Of a stretch of DNA of 64,000 nucleotides, positions 18,932 to 27,583 are shown in pieces. The position numbers and the translations under genes are program-made. Position 1 is the stretch's first letter. Each line of letters starts with the position of its first letter. Source of the DNA: Butyrivibrio proteoclasticus P6B7 (lineage in GTDB: Bacteria; Bacillota; Clostridia; Lachnospirales; Lachnospiraceae); NCBI RefSeq assembly GCF_000622085.1, contig NZ_JHWL01000003.1, positions 248,001-312,000 of the forward strand, in the 5' to 3' direction. The notes beneath the pieces were generated by a model. That model was not told where the DNA came from and ran no database searches. It was given only the letters and a program-made list of their open reading frames with translations.

Positions 18932-19732
18932 ATGGCTCACAAAGTGAAAAAAGCAGCAAAGGTTTTAAGCCAGAGGCAGATCGCTGAAGGAATATTTGAC
19001 ATGTGGCTTGAAACAACAATTGCAGGGGATGTTAAGCCCGGACAGTTTGTAGGGGTGTACCCGGTTAATAAGTCAACTCTTTTACCAAGACCTATCAGTA
19101 TCTGCGAGGTGGATAAGGAAAGATCTGCCATAAGACTGGTATACAGAGTGGTAGGAAGCGGAACTGCAGAGTTCGCTCTTTATGAGCCGGGTGATTTCAT
19201 TATGATTCTGGGACCTTTGGGTAACGGATTTCCGATTGAGAAGGCAGCAGGTAAGAATGTGGTTGTTATCGGCGGAGGAATAGGTGTGCCACCACTTCTT
19301 GAAACAGCCAAGAGATTATCCATGGAAACAGGCGATAACAAGCCAGACAGCGTTAGCGGAGTCATGGGCTATAGGAATAGCGATGGATTTCTTTTTGATG
19401 AATTCAAGGAGTATGCCCAGATGCACATGGCAACTGAGGATGGCAGCGCAGGAGTTAAGGGTAACGTTATAGATGCCATGAGACAGGACCAGGTTAAATG
19501 CGATGTGATATTTGCCTGCGGACCAATGCCTATGCTTAGAGGAATCAAGGCTTATGCAGAAGAGATTGGAGCTAAGGCTTATCTTTCTCTGGAGGAGAGA
19601 ATGGCCTGCGGCGTTGGAGCCTGCCTTGGCTGTATCACCAAGACCAAAGAGATAGATCATCATTCCAAGGTACACAATGCACGAATTTGTACAGATGGAC
19701 CTGTATTTGATGCAGACGATCTTGATATGTAA
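18932..19732 (+). CDS. pyrK: Dihydroorotate dehydrogenase electron-transfer subunit
   Basis: FAD and 2Fe-2S subunit that passes electrons from PyrD to NAD+. Visible motifs are RPISIC (FAD binding), GGGIGVPPLLETA (NAD-binding region) and the C-terminal cluster ligands in ACGVGACLGC followed by a fourth Cys in ARICTDGPV. Length 266 residues, as usual. Lies between pyrC and pyrD and confirms that PyrD is the heterotetrameric NAD-linked type (class 1B). Confidence 0.95.
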   Translation: MAHKVKKAAKVLSQRQIAEGIFDMWLETTIAGDVKPGQFVGVYPVNKSTLLPRPISICEVDKERSAIRLVYRVVGSGTAEFALYEPGDFIMILGPLGNGFPIEKAAGKNVVVIGGGIGVPPLLETAKRLSMETGDNKPDSVSGVMGYRNSDGFLFDEFKEYAQMHMATEDGSAGVKGNVIDAMRQDQVKCDVIFACGPMPMLRGIKAYAEEIGAKAYLSLEERMACGVGACLGCITKTKEIDHHSKVHNARICTDGPVFDADDLDM

Positions 19733-19756
19733 GGATTTAGAAAAGGAGAAAAGGGC

Positions 19757-20656
19757 ATGAATACAGAAGTTACTATTGCAGGAGTTACCTTTAAGAACCC
19801 GGTTATGACAGCTTCAGGAACCTTTGGTTCAGGAATGGAATACTCAGATTTTGTTGATCTTAACAGACTTGGCGCAGTTGTTACAAAGGGCGTTGCTAAT
19901 GTGCCATGGCCAGGAAATCCTGTGCCACGTGTTACAGAGGTTTATGGAGGAATGCTTAACGCCATTGGACTTCAGAACCCTGGCGTTGAGGTGTTTGTAG
20001 AAAGAGATTTAGCTTTTTTAGCAGATTATGACACAAAGGTTATTGTTAATGTCTGTGGAAAAAGTGTAGAAGATTACCTTGAGGTTGTGGAAAGACTCTC
20101 AGATGAGAAGGTGGATATGCTGGAGATTAACGTATCCTGTCCTAATGTTAAAGAGGGAGCAATTGCCTTTGGTCAGAATAAGGATGCGCTCTATGATATT
20201 ACTTCCAAGATCAAGGCAAAGGCTAAGCAGCCTATCATCATGAAGCTCAGCCCAAATGTTACCAGCATTTCTGAGATGGCTAAGGCAGCAGAGGCCGCTG
20301 GAGCAGATGCGATCTCACTTATCAATACCATTACCGGTATGAAGATTGATATTTATAAAAGACAGTTTGCCCTTGCCAACAAGACCGGCGGAATGTCAGG
20401 CCCAGCCATTAAGCCTGTTGCTGTGAGAATGGTTTATGAAGCTTCCCATGCAGTCAATATTCCTGTTATTGGAATGGGCGGTATTCAGAATGCTGTGGAT
20501 GCCATTGAGTTCATTATGGCAGGTGCTACAGCAGTTGCTGTGGGAGCTATGAACTTCCATGATCCTTATACCACAGTTAAGGTGGTTGAGGGCATTGAAG
20601 AGTACATGACCAAATACGGCGTAGAAGAGATCAATGATATCAGAGGAATTGTGTAA
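19757..20656 (+). CDS. pyrD: Dihydroorotate dehydrogenase, catalytic subunit (class 1B)
   Basis: FMN enzyme oxidising dihydroorotate to orotate. The N-terminal block NPVMTASGTFG, the substrate loop NVSCPNVKEG with the active-site Cys of class 1B enzymes, and the FMN-phosphate site (IGMGGIQNAVDAIEF) are visible. 299 residues, as expected. Paired with PyrK immediately upstream and followed by a terminator. Confidence 0.95.
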   Translation: MNTEVTIAGVTFKNPVMTASGTFGSGMEYSDFVDLNRLGAVVTKGVANVPWPGNPVPRVTEVYGGMLNAIGLQNPGVEVFVERDLAFLADYDTKVIVNVCGKSVEDYLEVVERLSDEKVDMLEINVSCPNVKEGAIAFGQNKDALYDITSKIKAKAKQPIIMKLSPNVTSISEMAKAAEAAGADAISLINTITGMKIDIYKRQFALANKTGGMSGPAIKPVAVRMVYEASHAVNIPVIGMGGIQNAVDAIEFIMAGATAVAVGAMNFHDPYTTVKVVEGIEEYMTKYGVEEINDIRGIV

Positions 20657-20697
20657 TAATATCTGACATTAACAGCATATTCTGGCATTTACATGCA

Positions 20698-20729
20698 AAA
20701 AAGGAAGAGAATTGGCTCTCTTCCTTTTT
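20698..20729. terminator. Bidirectional terminator after pyrD
   Basis: A 12-bp stem (20698-20709 with 20718-20729, A-tract GGAAGAG / CTCTTCC T-tract) gives T-rich ends on both strands. It serves pyrD and the convergent gene ending at 20746. Confidence 0.85.
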
Positions 20730-20745
20730 GATTACTAGCAACTAA

Positions 20746-21375
20746 TTATTCAGTTTGTGTCTTTCCGGTAAGCTCATCAAAGCCCTTCATGACTGCGTCA
20801 TAGGTTTGCTTAGAAATCTCTGGGAGCTCTCCGCCCCAGGTCTTCTGAGCCTGATCATAACCCTTCTTGAAGGCTTCACGCATATTCTCAAGCTTCTCCG
20901 GATCGTCTCCTGCAAGGGCCTTTGCAAAGTCCAGAATTCTTTCTGAGGTCTGTTTAACGCCCCAGTAGCCGTCCTCTGCAATGTCTTCCTGTGCCTGAGC
21001 TTTGGTAGCTGCATCTACAGTGAAATCGCCTTTTGCAAGGAATTTCCAGATAGAATCATCGTCATTATCAGTGTTAGCGATGCCGTAGGCATTGGCCTGC
21101 TTGCCCATCATCTTATGGACTATGTCCAAAAGTTGTTTCTGGCGGAGTGCATCATCAGCCTTTAACTGATTAATGATTTTGGTTCTGTCAGCTTCTTTTT
21201 GAGAAACAGTGGCTGTCTTCTGACTGTCATCAGATTTCTCAAAAACGGCAGCAGCTTCCGCTTTCGCCGATACTTCAGAGTCTTTTTTCTTCTCCTCTAC
21301 TGAGGAGGGATTCACACTCGAAGCATAGGTGGTTGCGATGTTGTTAGTAACCTCGGTAACTCCGTTTACGCCCAT
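20746..21375 (-). CDS. Conserved hypothetical protein with flagellar-type (sigma-28) promoter
   Basis: 209-residue soluble, charged protein with no signal peptide or membrane helix. The N-terminal about 70 residues are low-complexity (Ser, Lys, Glu, Ala), then a mostly helical C-terminal domain contains DDGYWGV-like (EDGYWGVKQTSERILDF), AFKKGYDQA and LPEISKQTYDAVMKGFD blocks. I recognise similar C-terminal domains in hypothetical proteins of motile Lachnospiraceae but know no function. A good AAGGAG site precedes the ATG. The upstream region has an excellent FliA/SigD promoter match, so it is probably part of the motility regulon; a secreted or filament-associated role is possible. Confidence 0.75.
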   Translation of the reverse strand: MGVNGVTEVTNNIATTYASSVNPSSVEEKKKDSEVSAKAEAAAVFEKSDDSQKTATVSQKEADRTKIINQLKADDALRQKQLLDIVHKMMGKQANAYGIANTDNDDDSIWKFLAKGDFTVDAATKAQAQEDIAEDGYWGVKQTSERILDFAKALAGDDPEKLENMREAFKKGYDQAQKTWGGELPEISKQTYDAVMKGFDELTGKTQTE

Positions 21376-21449
21376 ATAGAACTCCTTTTCCGCGACAGGT
21401 TAGCTACATTTACCGCGCTGAAACGAAAACTATAGTTTACCTAATCTTC

Positions 21450-21476
21450 GTATCGTCACTAATTAAAAAAACTTTA
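21450..21476 (-). promoter_or_regulatory. Sigma-28 (FliA/SigD)-type promoter
   Basis: On the minus strand TAAAGTTT (21469-21476), 11 bases, then GACGATAC (21450-21457). Consensus for flagellar sigma-28 is TAAAGTTT-N11-GCCGATAA, so the -35 matches 8 of 8 and the -10 matches 6 of 8 with exact spacing. It would drive the gene starting at 21375. Confidence 0.75.
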
Positions 21477-21573
21477 TAGCAGAAAACAAAAATTTATAGA
21501 TTTTTTACTTTTTTTCTTTTATGTGAGAACATAGAATGAGAATAATCAAAAAACTCGAAAATGGAGCGATTAA

Positions 21574-22440
21574 ATGATAGAAAAAAGAGCTTATGCAAAA
21601 ATAAACCTTGGTCTTGATGTAACAGGGAAAAGAGAAGACGGCTACCACATTGTAAAGATGATCATGCAGAACGTTGATCTCTACGATACACTGACCTTTG
21701 AGGCTAATGATACCGGTGAAATAACACTTAAGGCTTCAAGCCCAAGCATTCCTACAGATGATTCCAACCTTATCTGCAAGGTTGCAAGACAGCTTGCTGA
21801 GAAATATGGCGTAACTAAGGGCGTAGACATTACTCTTGAAAAGAGAATCCCCGTGGCAGCCGGAATGGCAGGCGGAAGTACAGACGGAGCAGCAGCTTAC
21901 AAGGCTCTTAACGAGCTTTGGGGCTTAAATCTCACTACAAAGGACATGTGTGAACTGGCAGTTAAGCTTGGCGCAGACATTCCATACTGTATCATTGGCG
22001 GAACAATGCTGGCTGAGGGAATTGGCGAAGAGCTCACTTCTATTAAAGAAATGCCTTCCTGCCATATTCTTATTGCCAAGCCTCCAATTGACGTTTCAAC
22101 TGGCTGGGTCTACAAGGAGCTGGACAGCAAGGACATAGAGAACCACCCAGATATAGATGGTGTAAAAAGAGCTATCGAAGATGGTAATCTCTACGACATG
22201 TGTGATAAGATAGACAACGTTCTTGAGAGAGTAACTGCTCCAAGATATGAAGAAATTGGAAAGCTTGAGTCAATAATGGAGGAGAACGGTGCTATCAGAG
22301 CTTTTATGACAGGCAGCGGACCAACAGTCTTTGGTATCTACGATGATGAGAAAAAGGCTAAAGAAGGATACGAGGCCGTTGTTAACAGTGGTATTACTAA
22401 AGAGGTCTTTTTATCAGCACCAATAACTCCAGGCGAATGA
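21574..22440 (+). CDS. ispE: 4-diphosphocytidyl-2-C-methyl-D-erythritol kinase
   Basis: GHMP-family kinase of the MEP isoprenoid pathway. The N-terminal AYAKINLGLDV block, the ATP-binding PVAAGMAGGSTDGAAA motif (about residues 92-107) and the C-terminal MTGSGPTVFGI motif are intact; 288 residues is normal. The DUF1934 gene follows after 6 bases and is probably co-transcribed. In many Clostridia ispE is similarly followed by unrelated small genes. Confidence 0.95.
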   Translation: MIEKRAYAKINLGLDVTGKREDGYHIVKMIMQNVDLYDTLTFEANDTGEITLKASSPSIPTDDSNLICKVARQLAEKYGVTKGVDITLEKRIPVAAGMAGGSTDGAAAYKALNELWGLNLTTKDMCELAVKLGADIPYCIIGGTMLAEGIGEELTSIKEMPSCHILIAKPPIDVSTGWVYKELDSKDIENHPDIDGVKRAIEDGNLYDMCDKIDNVLERVTAPRYEEIGKLESIMEENGAIRAFMTGSGPTVFGIYDDEKKAKEGYEAVVNSGITKEVFLSAPITPGE

Positions 22441-22446
22441 GGTAAT

Positions 22447-22899
22447 ATGAAGAAAAACGTCAGTGTAAATGTTACAGGAGTTCACCACAGACAGGGTGAA
22501 GAGCCTGAAAAGATAATAACAACCTCCAGAGGTCTTATGGAGGTAAAAGATGACGGAATCAGGGTTGTGGATTATGTTGAGAGCCAGGAAACAGATGGAG
22601 AGAGCATTAAGGTCCACAATAAGCTCCTGATTGCATCGGATGAAAGGAGCATGGATCTGGTACGAGGCGGAGACAATAAGTCCAGACTTTCCTTTGGTGA
22701 AAAGATGGAGTGCAATACAGAGTACAATACTCCATACGGTTCACTTCAGATGAAGGTAAAGACCAGTTCTTTTGAATATAAAAAAAGTGATGATGAGGAT
22801 TTGATTGAGATCAGTGCTGACTATATCTTAGAGCTTGATGGTCAGGCCTTGTCAGAATCTCAGATAATGATAGAAATAAAAGAAGCGAAGACATATTAA
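22447..22899 (+). CDS. DUF1934 domain protein (YwiB-like)
   Basis: 150-residue protein matching the DUF1934 family, whose structure is a lipocalin-like beta barrel of unknown ligand. Family features include the N-terminal KNVSVNVTGVHH strand, ESIKVHNKLLIAS, and the central TEYNTPYGSLQMKVKT segment. No signal peptide. It follows ispE by 6 bases and ends in a terminator. Function is not known for the family. Confidence 0.82.
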   Translation: MKKNVSVNVTGVHHRQGEEPEKIITTSRGLMEVKDDGIRVVDYVESQETDGESIKVHNKLLIASDERSMDLVRGGDNKSRLSFGEKMECNTEYNTPYGSLQMKVKTSSFEYKKSDDEDLIEISADYILELDGQALSESQIMIEIKEAKTY

Positions 22900-22916
22900 T
22901 GTCTTCGCTTTGTTTT
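22883..22916. terminator. Bidirectional terminator after the DUF1934 gene
   Basis: A 12-bp perfect stem (22883-22894 with 22899-22910) with a 4-base loop, followed by TGTTTTG. The left arm overlaps the end of the coding sequence. It lies between convergent genes. Confidence 0.85.
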
Positions 22917-22931
22917 GTCTTAATATGGAAA

Positions 22932-23405
22932 TTACTTAATCATCTTGGCGCCAGCCTTTTCCTGAGCCTTTGAAACGAGGTTCTTGAAGAATCCCTTCTT
23001 AGCTTCAGGAGCCTGGATCTTACCGTGAAGACCCTCTACCTTAGTAACATAGATACCGCTGACAGTTGCCTTAACTTCCTTCTTAACAGGAACCATATCA
23101 AAAATCTTATCATCACAGATAAGGTTAGTAACACGAGCGCCTACACGAACCTTAAGGATTGGAAGCTTAGTTCCACGAAGATACTTAGGTGTCTGATCAA
23201 GAACTGCCTGTGGAAGACCTGCGTCGCGTAATTTCATTTTCTTTTTATCAATGATGAGCATACTCATTGTCTGCTTCATAGCATCAAGCTGAGCCTGCTG
23301 TTCGTCCATCTGCTTCTGCTTCTTTTTACCCCAAATAGTGATAGCAATAATAGCCGCTGTAAGAAGCACAATTACGACTATTAAGATAATCAATCCAACT
23401 TTCAA
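22932..23405 (-). CDS. Membrane-anchored hypothetical protein
   Basis: 157 residues. One N-terminal transmembrane helix (residues 3-24, nearly all I, L, V, A) is followed by a lysine/glutamine-rich stretch with predicted coiled coil (KKKQKQMDEQQAQLDAMKQ) and a compact beta-rich domain (LPILKVRVGARVTNLICDDK, then EVKATVSGIYVTKVEG). A basic tail (AQEKAGAKMIK) ends it. The topology is probably N-out, C-in. I do not recognise a characterised family; the layout vaguely recalls YajC or other small translocase-associated proteins, but no motif supports that. Ribosome site GGAGG lies just upstream of the ATG. Confidence 0.65.
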   Translation of the reverse strand: MKVGLIILIVVIVLLTAAIIAITIWGKKKQKQMDEQQAQLDAMKQTMSMLIIDKKKMKLRDAGLPQAVLDQTPKYLRGTKLPILKVRVGARVTNLICDDKIFDMVPVKKEVKATVSGIYVTKVEGLHGKIQAPEAKKGFFKNLVSKAQEKAGAKMIK

Positions 23406-23558
23406 AATGAGACCTCCAAATAAAAATACATTGTGTAAAACAAATGATATTGTATCATTCTTTGTTTAGTTAAGCAAATAAAATACTTTAATAAGATGAT
23501 AAGGTGTGGTAGTATAAGAAATATTGTTTTGTAATGTTTATTAATTAGGAGAGTTACT

Positions 23559-24764
23559 ATGAAGAAAAAGCTTTTTTTGGTCCTGATGAGCGCAGTGGCA
23601 TGCGCGTCTATGACTGGATGTTCACTTAAGAGTCCGCTTGATTCTAATACTAATGAAAGTGCCGCTACAGCATCTGCAAGCACAGAGACTGTTTCCGGAC
23701 TTACAATTGATTTTGCTAATCTTGAGACAATGACACTTAGCGAGATTACAGCATCAGATTACGTTACTCTTGGAGAGTACAAGGGAATCACAATTGAGCT
23801 TGCACAGCCTGTTGTAACAGATGAGCAGGTGGAGAGTGAGTTCCAGAATTTACTTAGCTATAATGCACCTACACAGGATGTTACTGGCAGACCTGTTCAG
23901 GAAGGTGACACAGTTATCATTGATTATGTTGGTAAGTATGCTGATACACAGGAAGCCTTTGAGGGCGGTACTGCTACAGGCGCTTCACTTACAATTGGAT
24001 CAGGAAGCTATATAGATGGATTTGAGAGTGGACTTGTTGGTGTTAATGCTGGAGAGACAGTTGATCTTAACCTTACATTCCCAGCTGATTACCAGGCAAC
24101 AGACCTTGCTGGTAAGGATGTTATCTTTACTGTAACTGTTCAGAGCATCACAGAGAGCTGTGATCCTACAGATGAGTGGGCAGCTTCTTTTGGTATCGAG
24201 GGTGTTACTACAATCGATGGACTTAAGGACTACCTTAGAAATTCTCTTACAGAGGATGCAGAGAGCAACTACAGATCACAGCTTGAGACTATGGTTGTAG
24301 ATACTGTTACAGCAAACGCTATTTTCACACCAGTTCCAGAGAAGCTTCTTAATAGATACCTTGTAGAGCAGAACGACAGCTTAGAGTATTATGCAAGCAT
24401 GTGGTCTCAGTATCAGGGAACACCTATTTCTACAAGCGATATCGTTTATCAGATGATGAACAATGAAGGCTACACAGGAACACCTGATGATTATTTAAAG
24501 AGTGCTACTACAGAGATCGTTAATCAGTACGTATTATTCCAGGCTATCGCAGATGCAGAGGGAATTGTTGTAACTGATGAGGATGTAGATGCATACCTTA
24601 AAGAGAGCTATGACAATGCTGGAACAACAGCTTATAGCTCTTTTGAAGAGTTCAGCGCAACAATTACAGACCGTGAGATGTACAAAGAGGGTCTTATGGC
24701 TCAGAAGGTTATGGACTTCCTTGTAGAGAATGCTAACGTAGTAGAACCTGCTACAGAAGGCTGA
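23559..24764 (+). CDS. Trigger-factor-like FKBP peptidyl-prolyl isomerase lipoprotein
   Basis: Predicted extracytoplasmic foldase of 401 residues. A lipoprotein signal peptide ends in MTGC (Cys about residue 21), followed by a Ser/Thr/Ala-rich linker. An FKBP domain occupies about residues 100-205 (EGDTVIIDYVGKY, GSGSYIDGFESGLVG, LTFPADYQA). The downstream helical region (residues 215-390) resembles the trigger-factor C-terminal chaperone arms (PVPEKLLNRYLVEQ, VTDEDVDAYLKE). Trigger factor itself is cytoplasmic and ribosome-bound; this version lacks the N-terminal ribosome-binding domain and is lipid-anchored, so it probably folds secreted proteins. Ribosome site AGGAG. Confidence 0.85.
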   Translation: MKKKLFLVLMSAVACASMTGCSLKSPLDSNTNESAATASASTETVSGLTIDFANLETMTLSEITASDYVTLGEYKGITIELAQPVVTDEQVESEFQNLLSYNAPTQDVTGRPVQEGDTVIIDYVGKYADTQEAFEGGTATGASLTIGSGSYIDGFESGLVGVNAGETVDLNLTFPADYQATDLAGKDVIFTVTVQSITESCDPTDEWAASFGIEGVTTIDGLKDYLRNSLTEDAESNYRSQLETMVVDTVTANAIFTPVPEKLLNRYLVEQNDSLEYYASMWSQYQGTPISTSDIVYQMMNNEGYTGTPDDYLKSATTEIVNQYVLFQAIADAEGIVVTDEDVDAYLKESYDNAGTTAYSSFEEFSATITDREMYKEGLMAQKVMDFLVENANVVEPATEG

Positions 24765-24799
24765 TAATAAGAAATAATTAAGTAAAAGGGGATTGAGAT

Positions 24800-26191
24800 A
24801 TGGAATTAACAGATATCAGAGCATTATTTCAAGAACAGGATAAATATGTTGGTCAGGAAGTGACTGTTGGAGGTTGGATCAGAAACATTCGCGATTCCAA
24901 GACAATCGGATTTATTATGTTGAATGATGGTACTTATTTCAAACCTCTTCAGGTAGTATATTCAGATGAGCTTGCTAACTTCGCAAGCATCAGTAAGCTA
25001 AATGTTGGTGCTGCTGTTATTGTAACTGGTCAGATCGTTGCAACACCAGATGCTAAGCAGCCTTTCGAGATGCAGGCTAAGACAGTAGAGATTGAGGGAG
25101 CTTCAACTCCAGATTATCCACTTCAGCCTAAGCGTCACTCACTTGAGTATCTTAGAACTCTTCCACATCTTCGTGCTAGAACTAACACCTTCGAGGCTGT
25201 ATTCAGAGTTCGTTCAGTAGCAGCTTATGCTATTCACTCTTTCTTCCAGGAGAGAGATTTCGTATATGTTCACACACCACTTATCACAGGAAGTGACTGT
25301 GAGGGTGCTGGAGAAATGTTCCAGGTTACAACACTTGATCTTAACAACGTTCCTAAGACTGAAGAGGGAACAGTTGACTTCTCCAAGGATTTCTTTGGTA
25401 AGCCAGTTAACCTTACAGTTAGTGGACAGCTCAACGTTGAGACTTATGCTTTCGCATTTAAGAATGTTTACACATTTGGACCTACATTCAGAGCTGAGAA
25501 CTCTAACACTACAAGACATGCAGCTGAGTTCTGGATGATCGAGCCTGAGATGTGCTTCGCAGATCTTAAGGACGACTGTGATACAGCAGAAGCAATGCTT
25601 AAGTATGTTATCAACTACGTATTAGAGCACTGCCCAGAGGAGATGGCATTCTTCAACGAGTTCATCGACAAGGGTCTTATCGACAGACTTCACAACGTTG
25701 TTAACAACGAGTTTGGACGTATCACATACACAGAAGCTATTGAGCTTTTAGAGAAGCACAATGACAAGTTCGATTACAAGGTTTCATGGGGCTGTGATCT
25801 TCAGACAGAGCATGAGAGATACCTTACAGAGGAGATTTTCAAGAAGCCTGTATTTGTAACAGATTATCCTAAGGAAATCAAAGCTTTCTATATGAAGCTT
25901 AACCCAGACGGAAAGACTGTTGCAGCTGCTGACTGTCTCGTTCCAGGAATTGGAGAGATTATCGGTGGTAGCCAGAGAGAAGATGACCTTGCACTTCTCG
26001 AACAGCGTATGGATGAGCTTGGAATGAAGAAGGACGAGTACCAGTTCTACCTTGATCTTCGTAGATATGGTAGCGTTCGTCACGCAGGATTCGGTCTCGG
26101 ATTTGAGAGATGTGTAATGTACCTTACAGGTATGGGTAACATCAGAGATGTAGAATCATTCCCAAGAACAGTTGGAAACTGTGAGCTTTAA
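24800..26191 (+). CDS. asnS: Asparaginyl-tRNA synthetase
   Basis: Class IIb aminoacyl-tRNA synthetase, 463 residues. An N-terminal OB-fold anticodon domain ([18 protein letters not shown]) is followed by the catalytic core with motif 2 ([25 protein letters not shown]) parts and motif 3 ([21 protein letters not shown]). The residues AENSNT and the absence of an Asp-specific signature favour AsnRS over AspRS. Codon use is that of a highly expressed gene. A strong promoter for the following gene lies inside its 3' end. Confidence 0.95.
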   Translation: MELTDIRALFQEQDKYVGQEVTVGGWIRNIRDSKTIGFIMLNDGTYFKPLQVVYSDELANFASISKLNVGAAVIVTGQIVATPDAKQPFEMQAKTVEIEGASTPDYPLQPKRHSLEYLRTLPHLRARTNTFEAVFRVRSVAAYAIHSFFQERDFVYVHTPLITGSDCEGAGEMFQVTTLDLNNVPKTEEGTVDFSKDFFGKPVNLTVSGQLNVETYAFAFKNVYTFGPTFRAENSNTTRHAAEFWMIEPEMCFADLKDDCDTAEAMLKYVINYVLEHCPEEMAFFNEFIDKGLIDRLHNVVNNEFGRITYTEAIELLEKHNDKFDYKVSWGCDLQTEHERYLTEEIFKKPVFVTDYPKEIKAFYMKLNPDGKTVAAADCLVPGIGEIIGGSQREDDLALLEQRMDELGMKKDEYQFYLDLRRYGSVRHAGFGLGFERCVMYLTGMGNIRDVESFPRTVGNCEL

Positions 26192-26200
26192 CGCTATAAT
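26172..26200 (+). promoter_or_regulatory. Promoter for the NlpC/P60-guaA pair
   Basis: TTGGAA (26172-26177), a 17-base spacer and a perfect TATAAT (26195-26200). The -35 box lies inside the last codons of asnS. Confidence 0.65.
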
Positions 26201-26246
26201 GATGGTGTAACAATCAATAATAATGATTAAGACAAGGGGGATAGGT

Positions 26247-27560
26247 ATGAAAAAAAGAAATTTCTTTGTTGCTATAGCTATGTCCCTTGTAATGAGTATA
26301 CTGGTGGTGGACCCTGTATGGGCTACCACCAGTACTGATTTAGAGGAAAATCAAAAGAAGCTCGAGGAAGAAGAAAAAGAGCTGGAGAAACAAAAGAAGG
26401 ATCTGGAGAAGCAACAACAGGACAGTCAGGACAAGCTTGACGAAACCAATAGCCAGATTGATGATATTTCTGAGGCTCAGGGAGAGACCAAGGACGCCAT
26501 TGATGCAACTAACAGTGAACTTGTAGGTCTTTTAGCAGATATCGAGCTGATTAAGGAAGATATAGCTAACAAAGAAGCCGAGATAGAGGTTACCAATGCT
26601 GAATACGAGGCGGCTAAGCTAGAGGAAGAGACTCTGTATGCTGCCATGGTGGAACGTATTAAGTTCATGTATGAGAAGGGAAATATGTCCTATGTGCAGA
26701 TTCTTCTTACAGCCACCAGTTATTCAGATGCCCTCAATAAGGCAATGTACATTGAAGAGCTTTACGAGTACGACAGACAGAAGCTTGCAGAGTTTATAAG
26801 CGCCAAGGAGACAGCGGAGGCTTATGGTCAGCAGCTTGAAGAGGAAAAGGGAGAACTGGAGACCTCTGAATATGAGCTTGAGCTTGAACAGGCTTATATG
26901 GAGGAACTCCTTGAAGAATATAAGGCGACTTACAGCGACTACGAGGTTAAGCTTGCAAAGGCTAAGCAGGATGCAGCTGTTTATGCAGCCCAGGTTAAGA
27001 GCCAGCAGTCCAGCATTGCTTCCCTGCAGAAGCAAATAGAGCAGAAGCAGAAGGAAGTGGATGAGGCCAAGAAGGCCACTGAGGAAGCCAAGGCAGCGGA
27101 ACAGCAGCAAAATCAGTCGGAGACATCCAGTGGAACTTCTGGTGGATCCTCTGGAGGAAAGAGTAGCTCAGGCGGATCCTCGGGAAGCGGATCTAAGGAC
27201 ACTTCTGCTCCAGGTAGTCTGACTGGCCAGAATGTGGCTAATTACGCCTGCAGATTTGTAGGCAATCCATATGTTCCAGGTGGAACGAGCCTTACAGATG
27301 GAGCTGATTGCTCTGGTTTTGTAATGGCTGTATATAAAGCCTTTGGAGTATCTGTTCCAAGAACATCCTGGGCGCAGGGTTCTTATGGCAGAGAGGTTTC
27401 CTATTCAGAAGCCCAGCCTGGAGATGTAATATATTATGGTGGACATGTTGGTATCTATATTGGAAATGGTACTATTGTTCATGCCAGCACCCAGAAGACG
27501 GGAATTAAGTATTCGCCAGCAACCTACAGATCTATTATCTGTGTTAGAAGGTTCATATAA
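26247..27560 (+). CDS. Secreted coiled-coil NlpC/P60 peptidoglycan hydrolase
   Basis: Predicted cell-wall endopeptidase of 437 residues. The start is the ATG at 26247 with GGGGG about 7 bases upstream; the frame also opens at 26223. A signal peptide ends near PVWA. A long coiled coil (about residues 30-270, rich in K, E, Q) resembles PcsB/CwlO-type proteins, in which it contacts the FtsEX complex. A Ser/Gly linker leads to a C-terminal NlpC/P60 domain with catalytic Cys in GADCSGFV and His in GHVGIYIG, plus a late HAS motif. guaA follows after 23 bases. Confidence 0.9.
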   Translation: MKKRNFFVAIAMSLVMSILVVDPVWATTSTDLEENQKKLEEEEKELEKQKKDLEKQQQDSQDKLDETNSQIDDISEAQGETKDAIDATNSELVGLLADIELIKEDIANKEAEIEVTNAEYEAAKLEEETLYAAMVERIKFMYEKGNMSYVQILLTATSYSDALNKAMYIEELYEYDRQKLAEFISAKETAEAYGQQLEEEKGELETSEYELELEQAYMEELLEEYKATYSDYEVKLAKAKQDAAVYAAQVKSQQSSIASLQKQIEQKQKEVDEAKKATEEAKAAEQQQNQSETSSGTSGGSSGGKSSSGGSSGSGSKDTSAPGSLTGQNVANYACRFVGNPYVPGGTSLTDGADCSGFVMAVYKAFGVSVPRTSWAQGSYGREVSYSEAQPGDVIYYGGHVGIYIGNGTIVHASTQKTGIKYSPATYRSIICVRRFI

Positions 27561-27583
27561 GCATAAATGAAAGGAAGTACTAA

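Noticed and set aside
27561-27583. Purine riboswitch upstream of guaA.
   Set aside because: Only 23 bases separate it from the preceding gene, too short for an aptamer.
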